Shown here one piece after another: positions 53,145 through 63,972 of a stretch of DNA of 64,000 nt; position 1 is the first letter of the stretch; the number at the start of each line of letters is the position of its first letter. Below the pieces are notes generated by a model. The model did not search any database. It was not told the origin of the DNA and saw only the letters and a program-made list of their open reading frames with translations. The DNA lies in contig JARUPY010000455.1 of NCBI GenBank assembly GCA_029817715.1, positions 377,001 to 441,000 on the forward strand, read 5' to 3'. Source of the stretch: Melastoma dodecandrum (taxonomy: Eukaryota > Streptophyta > Magnoliopsida > Myrtales > Melastomataceae). Both the position numbers and the translations under genes were made by a program.

Positions 53145-55524
53145 CTACATTGCGTATATTACTTCCCCGCTGCTGTCGATATCGAGGTCAGGATCAGTTT
53201 CTAGGTCTTCCTCCATGTCATCATCGATGTCTAGGCCTCCGTTCAGGTACTGATTGAGATTGTTGGCTGTCGCTGGAGGTATCGTGGCCTCTGATATGAT
53301 CCGCATGATTTCCTCCGTGCTCTGCATCGGTTGATCAGGTTCCTGGTATTGGGTGCTCGTTGTGCTGTCATCCATTAGATCTGCGGGAAGATTCTTCAGA
53401 AACCACTCATGGTTTCTAATCTCTGGAATAGTTATCCGCTGTGGCAATTGAAATCATGCAACTTGCATCAATAAGAGGATATTCCACGGTTATCTGAAAG
53501 ATGTCTCAATTAATCCACGACGAAAACATGCATATTATAAACATCAGCCTCAAAATTGCCTCAGATATGTGAAGAGACCATTTGTCTCGACCGGAAAACT
53601 TGGGAAATAGCTAGAAAAATTATCATTCCTCTATTGGATGCCGAGAAGGACGCTATCAAGAATCAGAATAAGGCCATCCCCACAAGAAAACAAAAAGAAT
53701 CAATGAATATGATAATATCTTCACTTCAAAGGAAGGGGTCCACAGGAAAGCCCTTGAGAACAAACCTTGGTGGGGTCAGCTACGAATATCCTTGAGATTA
53801 GATGATGGCATTCCGGAGAGATATGCACGTAGTCCGGGATCGAGTATTGCACATTCAAGATTCTCTACAAGAAAAGGACCATCTCAAATCAAAACCATTA
53901 ATCAAAGAAACCACAGGCGAAAAATGGGTATTTACATGGGAAAGTTTAAGATAACCTGTATTGTCCTGCGAAAGTTCTTAGGATCCTCAGGGTCCTCAAA
54001 AGGGTACGCACCAACAAGCATTACATACAAGGTGACACCACAGGACCATACATCTGCAATCTAAAGTTCACCAAGTTGTGACGTATCAGTTCGCTGTGGC
54101 AGGTGTAATTTCACAACCCAACTATATATAAAAAGCAGCGACATACCTTTCCATCATATTCTCTTTTTAATAATACTTCAGGCGCTATGTATGCAGGGGT
54201 CCCGACAGTCGACTTGGGTTGTGAGTGGAGCAAGGAAGACTGAGCGAAGAAACACAGTCAACAAACAAGCACAAATGATCTTACGCAACTGGACCTCCAA
54301 GGAGATAACTCGAGGCAGGAGACAGAGAGGGGGAGAGAGAGACCTTGGAATAACCAAAATCACAAATCTTGAGACGAGGAGCAGGGCTTCCGTCCAATAA
54401 AGTGTTCTCCAGCTTCAAATCTCTATGGCATATTTGCTGAAATTAACATATAAAAGGTGTGACTCAATCGACTTAAACTTCTCAAATATTTATCCAGATT
54501 ATAAAGAAGAAAAATAGCTGGACATATACCATGGCATGACAGTAGCTGACTCCCGATATAAGCTGCTGGAAGAAGAAGCGTGCCTGCATCAACAGAGGAC
54601 AATATTATGAAAAAAGATGTAGATGGAAGAAGGAAAAACAACCAGGCATGGCATTGTAATTGTAACCTCATCTTCACTGAATCGGCCGGCATTACAAATC
54701 CGCTCAAAGAGCTCTCCACCTGCCGCATATTCCATCACGATGGCCAGATGGGTCGGCGTCAAGATGACCTGCAAACAATCAAAAAACTTGAAATATAAGG
54801 TCATGACCCAGATAGCAAAGCAGGAAGTTTCCTTCAAGCAAACACAAAAAGAGTGGTCCACCTCTCTAAATCGTATGATGTTGGGATGTCTGAGTGACCT
54901 ATGGTTGATGATCTCCCTCTGTACATTCTCATCTATCTGCATATGCGAAGGATGCAAACCATGACGAATCAGCAGTTAGTCATTCCTACTCGGGAATTAA
55001 CATCCATTCCAGCAGTCAAAAAAGCAAATAAAAAACAATCAATCCAGGATCAAGGAGTCAGCTTCAACTTTCCCTGCTCAATCAAATGCCATCCTCCGCT
55101 GCCGCACAAAAATAACACAATTCCCAACACGATCAAATCAATAATAGCTCGAGCACTCAACGCAATTCGACCCAAAACCATCAACAAAACTAGAACAAAG
55201 CCACAATAGCTAAAAAAAGCAAGGAATAAACAGAACCAGTAGAAACCCCAAGATCACTATCACGATAATCACAACCCTTAACAAAACGACCGAGTCTTTT
55301 CTAGGTCAAACCCCAAAGAATCAAAAAGAGAGTGGCGAAAACCAAACCTTGTCGCCGCGCTCGATGTACTTAACAGCGACGAGCTCGTCGGTCTGGCGAT
55401 CCCTCATCAACCTGGCGATCCCGAAATTGCCGGAGCCAATATCCTTGACCAGCTCGTACCTATCGTTGTCGTGCATTATAGGCAAGTCCATCCCTGGGCC
55501 AACAGTAACAGCCGATCTATCCAT
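53145..55524 (-). CDS. SnRK2 subclass III protein kinase, OST1/SnRK2.6-like
   Basis: Nine exons on the minus strand: 55524-55348, 54936-54862, 54768-54667, 54583-54530, 54436-54344, 54239-54147, 54060-53956, 53864-53766, 53438-53145; 363 aa (Arabidopsis OST1 has 362). These ABA-activated kinases phosphorylate SLAC1, RBOHF and ABF factors. Seen: glycine loop GSGNFG (30-35), Lys52 in VAVKYIE, catalytic HRDLKLEN (140-147), DFG (162-164), and an activation loop [17 protein letters not shown] with Ser173 and Ser177 equivalent to OST1 Ser171 and Ser175. The SnRK2 box lies after [10 protein letters not shown], and the acidic ABA box ([20 protein letters not shown]) ends in YAM, as in OST1 rather than SnRK2.2/2.3. 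One conserved Arg in SPECRHL is His here (SPECHHL). The exon pattern matches the family. Confidence 0.94.
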
Positions 55525-56407
55525 AATTTTCCAGTTCCCCCTCCCCCTAAAATATATCCGAAATCCTAAACACAAGCAGACTTGTGAAACCCCCCCAACC
55601 CCAAAGCTCAACCACCGGCGTCGACCTTCCGCCGGCATTAATAAAGGGAGGGAGGGAAGACGAGGACAGCTGGCACCCAGAGGGGGTTGACGTGGCGGGA
55701 GAGTTGTGGTGGCGGGGAAGGGTGTTGTCTCGATCGAGTCTCGTGAAGTTGCGAAGGAAGGGAAGGAGGAGGAGAGAAAGGAAGTTGGAGTTGGCGTTTG
55801 TTTGTAGTCAGGCACTCAAACTCGTGAGCCACCCCCCCCCCCCCCCCCCTTCTTTCCTTTTGTGTTCCTTAACTAACGACGAATGTGAGTGGGGGGGGCG
55901 GGTGGGGCAACCCCAAAAACGACGACGAATGACGGTGGGTTTTTCGGCCTTTTGGAGGGTTGGAATTAATTGTTGGGCCAATCTGGAAAGAATCTGCCGC
56001 ACTCACACCCCACTACTGTCTTTTGGGGCGTTGGGAGTAGAAGAGACGATCCCTAAAATTAATAAACAAACAAATCCCCCATTCTCCTCTTTCCTTTCGG
56101 GAAAGTCTAGGGACAGGGATCATGACGTCACCAGAGATCCCCCATTTGGGCCTACTGCCTCAGGCCCAAGCCCAAATTACGTTGTTGGACCCCGGACCCA
56201 ACTGTAGAAATAATATAATTTAATACCGGATCTGCCCCTTGCTTCCTTAACTGCCGAGGAGGGGGTGGGGCTTGTTAGTCGGGGGCTCCTGCATGAGACG
56301 ACGTCGTCCCAACGAGGCGGTTACCGACTCCACGTCGCTCCACTCGCTACGCCGGTTCTCTTCACGTTACTTGACTCGCGGAGGAGGAGTTGGGTGGGGA
56401 ACAAGAG
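55525..56407. promoter_or_regulatory. Divergent promoter region between SnRK2 and SWIB genes
   Basis: About 880 bp separates two divergent ATGs. It holds an 18-base C run (55832-55849), a purine-rich patch at 55640-55790 that is probably SnRK2 5' UTR, and GGGCC/GGCCCA motifs near 56150-56170. No gene recognised, though several open stretches cross it. Confidence 0.45.
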
Positions 56408-59298
56408 ATGGTGTCGGATGACGAGCTGGCGGACCGACTCCGTGAGATACTGGAAGGCTCCGACCTCGACAAGGCGACGACAGGGTCTGTGAGAAGGCAG
56501 CTCGAGGGGGAGTTCGGGGTTGATTTGTCCGATAGGAAGGGGTTTGTCAGGGAGCTGATTGATTCCTACCTTCAGTCCATGGAGATTCCCGAGGAAGAGG
56601 AGGAGGACGACGACGATGACGGAGAGGGCCGAGTCACGGAGGAGGACCGGAAGAAACGCGGGGGCAAAGAGGGCAAAGGGTAGGGTTTTGTTTTGTTTTT
56701 CTCTTCTTGAATGTGATTCGTGAAGCCGGTGTGATTTTTCTTTTCCTTCTCATTTTGAGTGGAATGTTGTTTGGTCAGTAAGCCAAGTGACGCATCCAAG
56801 GAGAAGAAGCGACGGGGCGGCTTCACTAAGCTCTGCGGCCTTTCTCCACTGCTTCAAGAGTTTGTAGGAGCACCTGCATTGGCACGTACCGAGGTCTTCC
56901 GTTCTTTTTATCTCCTTCTTATGTTTTTTCCGTAGTATTCCATGTAGCAGCTGCATTTACAGAAGTCTCGGCTGGCAATATTCCGGGTTTAGGTTGTGAA
57001 GAAGGTGTGGAACTATATCAGAGAGAAGGATTTACAAGACCCTAGGAACAGGAAGGAAATATTGTGCGACGAAAAGTTGCGGAAGCTCTTCTCTGTTGAC
57101 TCTATTGATATGTTTCAGATGAACAAAGCCCTTGCTAAGCACATATGGCCATTAGATGGTAAGGGGATGCATTTTACCTAAAATGTTCCTTCTTTTGCAC
57201 TGTGTAACTGGTATACTGGATTAGGAACCCGTCGATGATGGCATCACGAAATCTTTTGTACTGTGTAACTCCTTGTTGATTGTTGTAGGAGTGTAGAAAG
57301 ATTCAAGGAAGTGTTTGTGTGTAGTTCTTTCTCCATATTTCCTTTCGGCCGCTCTCAAGTGTTGTTCACACTGCACCAGTAGTGGGTCTTGTCTAATCTT
57401 CAGGATGCTTCTTGGTAACTTGCTTATAATGAATAACTATGTGGATACTATTTTAATGATAGAAAGCATACAGCAGAAGATAAAAAGCGAGGAGCGATCT
57501 GAAGAAGACGTCATCACGACCCGGAAAGGAGGAGCTGGGGCAGAAGACGAGGATGAAGGGACAATGGACGAAAATGAAGGGAAGAAAAAGAGGTCGGATT
57601 TTCTTTCAATCTGTTTTCTGTGACGTCACTCACCAATATTGAGGTGCACCATTCGCATCCGTTTTGGTTGCCCTTTTTCCACAAGGATAAATCTGCTATT
57701 TCAGATGGCTCATTTGTATGGTTCTGACCTTTTTATGCCGGGTAAATAGTTTTCTTCCATGGTGTTGTTGCCAATTTTACTTGTAAGAGTTGCACTATTT
57801 TAGTTTGATTAAATCTTTTTTTTTTTGGGAGTAAATCTGAAATTTCTTGAGGCACAGAAGGTTTTCTTTCCCTTTTCAATGTCCACCTGCTGTATGAGGA
57901 CTAGCATAAATAAATTTAGTTATTGTGGCCACTGGTTAAATCTGTCTCTTGGTTGTTTTCCTGTATCGTCGTGGTTTGGCATGCTGATTCTTATTATCAA
58001 CCTTTTGATCTGATTCATCGTTTATTACCTGTTTTCTGCATTTCTAAGTTAGTATGTATATCTGCTTGTTGCTACTATTTGAAGTTAGTTATATGGAGAC
58101 ATGTAGTTCGATACCCTTAAAAGTCTCCATATAGTTCTGGCGTTAAAATTTTTTTATCTGATATTTCCAGTAGGTCTACAAAAAACAGTCAGGATTTGAA
58201 GAAACGAGGGGGTGGATTCAACAAGCCATGCAGTCTCTCTCCCCAACTTCAAGCTGTTATTGGTGAGGCTGAGTTGTCCAGGCCAGAGGTGTGCATGGTT
58301 CCATAAACCACTTGTCATCACATATCTCTTTGTTTTATCAGTGTTGTAGTGTTGACACCGTTGCTTCTGATTCTAGGTTATAAAGAAGCTTTGGGTTTAC
58401 ATTAGAGAGAAGAATTTGCAGGATGCATCAAACAAGCAAAATATAATTTGTGACGAGTTACTTCATCCCATCTTCTGCATTGATTCGATCAACATGTTCC
58501 AAATGAACAAAGCCCTGTCCAAGCATATTCTGCCATTAAATGGGGATGGTAAGCATGCATAACATGCTTTTATAATACTTGAGTTAAATGAGTTGGATTT
58601 CTCTCATGGCCGGTGTTTGTCGTGATATCTATGTGCATTTTTTTTCTTCTTTATATTTTGGCCTCCAGGCATAAATGACTCACAAAAGAAGTCTAAAAGA
58701 AGAAGAAACGAAAACAATGAAGGTGAGATTTCACAACTTTCTCGGACCGTTGTTGCTGTAACCAAAGGTTTCATCTTCTTAGACCGCTCTAATGTGCCGA
58801 TTCCATGTGTTCATTTATCTTTGCCAGACGAAACAGAGCAGAAGGATAAAAAGCCAAAGAAAGGAGGTGGCGGCCTTACAGCGCCGCTTCCTCTTTCAGA
58901 TGCTCTAATGAAGTTCCTTGGAACAGGGGAAAGCGGATTATCGCGCATCGATGTCATGAAGCGAATGTGGGGTTACATAAAAGGAAATGGTTTGCAAGTA
59001 AGTGGGTCAAAACAAAAGAAATCCCCAACTCGTTCTTGAATGTCACTGCCTTATCTTCACATATTCCTTTGCTGGTTTCACATGTATTCTTCTCATTGGC
59101 TTACAATCTTCCCATAACCATGTTATTTAAACTGCATTTCGTCATTAATGTCGTTTTCTCCCCTCCATCAAGGACCCGTTGGACAAGAGGATGATCATTT
59201 GTGACGACAAGCTGAGGGAGCTCTTCGAAGTCGACTCCTTCCAGGGATTCTCTGTGATGAAGCTTCTTGCATCTCATTTTGTGAAGGCCAGTGATTGA
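56408..59298 (+). CDS. DEK_C and triple SWIB/MDM2 domain protein (At3g19080-like)
   Basis: Nine exons: 56408-56679, 56779-56893, 56993-57158, 57463-57592, 58174-58288, 58377-58548, 58669-58722, 58828-58997, 59173-59298; 439 aa. SWIB domains occur in BAF60-type chromatin remodelling subunits; stand-alone plant SWIB proteins are presumed nuclear chromatin factors. Seen: a DEK_C-like domain (about 1-60, DDELADRLREILEGSDLDKA and RRQLEGEFGVDL); an acidic stretch EEEEEDDDDDGEG; SWIB 1 (GGFTKLCGLSPLLQEFVG to NKALAKHIWPLDG); an acidic linker; SWIB 2 (GGFNKPCSLSPQLQAVIG to NKALSKHILPLNG); a basic linker KKSKRRR; SWIB 3 (LTAPLPLSDALMKFLG to LASHFVKASD). The 58 kb acceptor CAGTAG allows two sites three bases apart. 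SWIB 1 and 2 share exon boundaries, pointing to an internal duplication. Confidence 0.9.
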
Positions 59299-59860
59299 GC
59301 CAGGCAGTAAGAAGCTGATATACATAGTCAGACAGCACCGGACGAGCGCTCGCCCAATACGGTAAACCTGACAAAGTTCTATTCTATGGACAGGCCCAAA
59401 GGGACGCTAATCCCTTTTTTCGTGTTTCTAGCAAGTTATAGATAACGCAACTGATGATTTACTATAGTGATGGAAGTCATCCATGCTGATAACACTCATT
59501 TCCTCCCTCCCCAGAAAGAATTGTAAAGAGGGAGACCGGTTTCTGTTATTTCGCTTTGCTCGGGCCCCTTATTAACAAATCCTGTTTGGACTAAACTAGT
59601 TTAGCACGGCCCCATCTCAACCAAATTACACGTCACGATAATCGAAGGTGAAAGGAAGGCCTGTTTTAAGAAAAAAAATTCAATGGGCCAGCGGGAGTTT
59701 AACTCAATCTTGTAACAAAGAAGTAAGCCCATCCGCTAAAGGCAAGTTGTTGAACAAGGCCCCCAAAGCTTTACTTAACGGGATTTTATATGGGCTTATG
59801 TTTAGGCCCATTATGGTTTTGGACGGGCTCTAATTTACGCCCAATGTGGTTTGGGACGGG
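59299..59860. other. SWIB gene 3' flank and spacer
   Basis: 3' UTR-like sequence followed by GGCCCA/GGGCC-containing sequence (59560-59860) in which GGACGGGCT occurs twice (59821 and 59854). No gene recognised. Confidence 0.45.
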
Positions 59861-59863
59861 CTT

Positions 59864-60490
59864 TGACTTGCCTGACCCAAAAAAAAAGATATAATAAAAT
59901 AAAACAAAATGAAGGGACAGCTGGCATTCCGTATAGAAAAAGGTGCGATTTGGCTATTATCGAAACCACAAATTCTGCCCCCCCCCCCCCCAAAAACCAC
60001 AAAAAAGTATAGTATATTGCCCCTTGGTATCATCAGCCCGTGGATGCATCCGAACGCGTTTGTTGCCTTTGGGATTTTAACAAGGCCGTTGACCTCCTTT
60101 TCCAATCGGGGGGGATTTCCCACAACCCCGTGAGATTCCGCTGCCTGTCCAACCGCCCTCGAATAGAACCCACCACCGCCAAAACCTTTCTTAAGAAGGA
60201 AAGAGAAACACTTGTGAGTGGTTCCTGAACCTCCGGCGAGCATTATCTAAATGAAAAGATATCGGACGAACAATGCTGGAGACAGGGAGCTCGTCGGGAC
60301 TTGGAGCAATATTTGAGTCACTATGGCTGAAAGTAGATTTTTTTTTTTTTTTTGGTAGGTCCGAAAGTAGAATTTTTGTGGTTTGGGGTTTCGATAATAG
60401 CCGAATCGCACCTTTTGCTGTACGGAATTGCCAACTGTCACATTTTTTTTTTAATTATTATTTCGTTGCTTCCGGGCTGGGCAAGCCGAA
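59864..60490. repeat. Long imperfect inverted repeat with about 390-bp spacer
   Basis: The left arm core 59915-59977 and right arm core 60368-60440 are reverse complements with a few changes and one short insertion; TTTCGATAATAGCC and ATCGCACCTTTT blocks are shared. Weaker pairing continues outward (CTTGCCTGACCC against GGGCTGGGCAAG), giving arms of up to about 110 bases. Homopolymers sit at the inner or outer edges: a 14-base C run at 59978 and a T run near 60340. It could be a foldback or MITE element, or two copies of one repeat in opposite orientation. The open frames inside it do not look like protein-coding sequence. Confidence 0.75.
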
Positions 60491-60914
60491 GAAAATGAGC
60501 CCAGTCTGATATTGATCCAGGCCCAATCCTGGAGGACGCGGTTGCCTCTTTTCTTTGAATTCCTCGGCCCCAGACCCAGAGAGGGAAAGGAACGTCGGTG
60601 CCGGTTGGCGTTGCTCGTGCTTTCTGGAAACGCAAGCCAAGCCGAAACTCACTTGATTAAACGTTAATATAATCATGTTGAATTACGTGCGTAACATAAT
60701 AATCCATTTTACTCAGTCGGAGCTGTCGTAAGCAGTGGCTATGATACTCTGCTATCCATGATCACATCCTCGACAAAACAAACACCGCTGCAGTGGAGAC
60801 CGACTGCTATTTACCAGAAACCCCCCCCCCCCCCCAACCTATTCACAAGGGGATCACCCACCTTTCACTGTACACACACGAACTTTAAAGTGTTTGGTTT
60901 GGTGGTATTTTGTG
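60491..60914. other. Spacer with a 15-base C run
   Basis: Between the inverted repeat and the stop codon of the RING gene. C run at 60821-60835. No gene recognised. Confidence 0.5.
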
Positions 60915-62817
60915 CTAGATTTCGCTGTGAGCCAGTTCTCTCACGCGCCGGGCAAGCCGTCGCCTTTGGAAGATCCCGATCAGACGAAGAACAACAAACA
61001 GGAGAAGGGCAACAAAGTCGAACAGACGCACAACGCTGATTTTTCCTGCACAAAAAGAAGAAAACATTATGAGCCCAGATTCGCAATCCCAATCCCAGAA
61101 GAAGAGGCCATAACAAGGTCGAGCAGATGCTTACGTTTCAGTGTTGAAGAGAAGGGAAACAAAGAAAATGTGCAAACCCGTGAGCAAACGGCGCTAAAGA
61201 GGCATTAGTGATGGGGTGGAAGAGAAAAACACTAGATGGGATAGAATTAAAACAGTAGTTTCTAACAGACAAAGGTCAATTGAAGTGATGCTGCACATGT
61301 AAATAGGACCAGCAGATATGGTTAAATAAAGGCACTTTTTTCAGATAACCGTGAATTTGCTGTAAGTACATGATCAATTATCTTAAATTAGTTCAAGGGC
61401 CTCACCGGTTGGAATAAAGTCAAACGGCGTTGCCATGTAAAGGGCACTGAGTAACATCTGCGAGGTCAAGGAGACAAAGGACATGAGGTTATTGACATTA
61501 CATTGGCAGCCTCCATTTCATTGTCTGCTAGTTAAGCCAGTACATTTGAAACAACAGTAAAATGATGAAAAATTTATTACGCAAACGGCAAGAGACGGTA
61601 AATTTGAACAATATTTTCCCATGGTAACACAGTGGCACCCGATACGCCAAATTATGATCTAAATCATATTCAGACATCTACCACAGCACAGGCACCAAGA
61701 TGATGGCTAATTTTCTCTCGTAAGGGGGAAATCCATAGTTGCAGGGTAACTTACAGCTACCAGACGGATTTCAGAAAAATGAGGATGGGGACGATCTGGA
61801 TCCATGATGTCAACAACATACGCCTTGAGGTAGAATGGAACCTTCCATGCTTTCTGCAAAATCAAGGAAACAAATGCTGTAGTAAGGAAAAAGGAAATGT
61901 CGCCTCTCTGTTGCAACCAAGTATAAGGAACAACTCAAATAAACGATTTCTGCAAAACCTGAATAAGTCCTCGAGCTCCGCCGACATGAAGGAGATTATA
62001 ACTCTGTACTTCTTTCAGAACCTTGACAACATCATCTTCCCGTTGATCCTTCAGTGTATCTAAAGGCGTCAGTCTATCAATCTTCCTAGAGCACATAGGG
62101 CATTTACAAGGGCTCGATGACGCCGTATACTTCCACAGTTGCAGAATGCAACTTCCTGCACACCAAAATAAAGGAATTACAAAACTCCCGGCAGACCTAC
62201 ATTCAAGCTTCAACTCTCAGCCAGGGAAGAAAAGAAAACCTCTCGCACACAAAGGAATCGCACAGAATCATGCCGAAAGCAGATCAAGAGCAAAACTCTT
62301 GCAAAATCTCTGATCCGACATGTATAACAAAGGTACAACGAAGTTCGTCATGACGACGATGGATGAAAAGAATCTAGCGAACACCTCAGTATCAATGAAA
62401 ATTCATCTTGATGTTGCGTAGCTTAAGCTGACACCACGCGGAAACAGTGCACAGGAAAAGAAAAAGGGAACGAAGCTGAAAACCTAGATTAAACAAGCGA
62501 TGACGACGTCGACGGAGCTCGAAATCGCACAAAATCGGATCACCGTTCCGTTCCTCACAACAGTTGAATCCGATGAAGCTACCGGTAACAACATCACTAA
62601 AACCTCAGGGACAAAACCAGCTCGCCCGAGAACCGAAGTCAACAGTGGGGACGAAAAGCAAAAAAGAAGACGCACCGCAATACCAGTGACCGCAGCCGGT
62701 CCTACAGGGGATGGAGAAATCGCCGAAGCAGATGGGGCAGACATCGTCGGGAGGAGGCGAGTCGAGCCTCCTGTCCCTGTCCGTCGGGCCACCGCCGAGG
62801 GCTTCCTTCTCCGCCAT
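60915..62817 (-). CDS. RNF170-like RING E3 ubiquitin ligase with DUF1232-type membrane domain
   Basis: Five exons on the minus strand: 62817-62676, 62155-61959, 61853-61755, 61457-61406, 61045-60915; 206 aa. It resembles RNF170, an ER membrane E3 ligase. Seen: start MAEKEALGGG, PPDDVCPICFGDFSIPC, GCGHWYCGSCILQLW and CKCPMCSRK, forming a C3HC4-type RING at about 27-75 split by intron 1; a linker with QREDDVVKVLKEVQSYN; GLIQ then KAWKVPFYLKAYVVDIMDPD; the DUF1232-like motif ATPFDFIPTG; a final hydrophobic helix FDFVALLLFVVLRLIG; and a basic tail QRRRLARRVREL. At exon 3 the donor GTAAGT after GCT was chosen over a nearer GTAGCT because it restores RLVAMLLSALYM. All phases agree. Confidence 0.87.
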
Positions 62818-63972
62818 GGACGATGGGGGGGGGGGGGAAGAACGGAATCACTTCCCCGTTCCACAGCAACTGGAACCTAAACTTCTAGAAGAAGGAGAGG
62901 GCGCATTTCCCCGAAACCTCACGAAGCAAGAAACGGTTGCCCAAGAACAAAGCGGAATATAATGGAAAGAAACAACAATTAGCCCGTGAGCAAGGTGGTC
63001 GGCCCCGGATGTGGTTGGGGGGACAAGATGGTAATAAAAGGGTAGCGCTCGTGGTTTCGCGGTAATTTCCGGGTTCTGGGTTTTGGACACGTGGCTGGGG
63101 AGGGCGCATTTGGACAAAAGTACAATTAATGAGGCTGTTTTATCTACAAAATGTAATGGCATTTCCCAACCCTGAGAGGTCAAATTGTAAGTCCGACGGG
63201 TTTTGATTTTGATCAGTCAGACTTGCCAAAAATTTATTTATACTGCAAGGAAAATGTAGTTCTCTTCTCACCTTTTTGTTGGATTGCAACGCCAGGGACG
63301 CCGACCTAATTGCCCGAACCAGAATTGGCTGTCCAGCTGTCGGTCCCCCCCCCCCAAAAGCAGATTCAGACCAAAAAGCTCACTCAAGCTTGAACCTCAC
63401 AAGCAGGCGTTCCCCAAGTAAAGGATCACTTAAAGAGATGTAAGACCCACACAAGAAGGGAAGAATTTTATGGCCCCCAGTTGCCTTAAAATGATCCACC
63501 TACCCAAACGAAACCATAGCTGGATAAGAAGGGGTTCATGACTCGCATCGCATTGTTCTCAACATGCCGTCCTTTACTTGGCCTTCTTGCTTCGGTTTCC
63601 CCGTCGAACCATTGAGCAGCTCTGGACTTACTGCAGCTTCTTCGATCCCCTCCCCTCTCCCTTGGTTATGCCATTCTGCGGCAAACCGTCATGAGCTTCA
63701 TCCCCCCTACTTTTCTACTTCCCGACTCTTGCAAATCGACCGCAACTTCATCCCCCTGTTATGTGGAAACATCGTCTTCATACTTTTCCTCAGAAACCTC
63801 TTTCTCACCTGCACCATTTGGTTTTCTTAAGCCTTGCTTCCATTTTCTGCTGACTCGTTGTCTCGGTCCTTGTGGGCATCCATCTTCTTTCGGTTCTTAT
63901 TGTCAGTCATGGCTATTCTCTGAATCCCTTCCATGCAAATTCCTCAGTACATTTTCACTTCCGTTGACCCGA
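62818..63972. other. Upstream region of the RNF170-like gene and right-hand spacer
   Basis: A 13-base G run (62825-62837) begins eight bases upstream of the RNF170-like ATG, and an 11-base C run is at 63345-63355. The ACACGTGGC G-box is at about 63089-63097. The stretch 63560-63830 is pyrimidine-rich, like a 5' UTR on the plus strand. No gene recognised. Confidence 0.45.

Noticed and set aside
55584..56207. A 207-aa plus-strand frame crossing the SnRK2 5' flank
   Set aside because: Includes an 18-base C run and has no recognisable content; lies in a divergent promoter.
59830..60243. A 137-aa minus-strand frame within the inverted repeat
   Set aside because: Its Gly-rich run comes from a C homopolymer and its other motif is duplicated in the opposite arm, so it is repeat sequence rather than a gene.
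60894..61208. A 104-aa plus-strand frame opposite the last exon of the RNF170-like gene
   Set aside because: The antisense shadow of exon 5 and adjacent intron; the minus-strand exon fits the RNF170-like protein.
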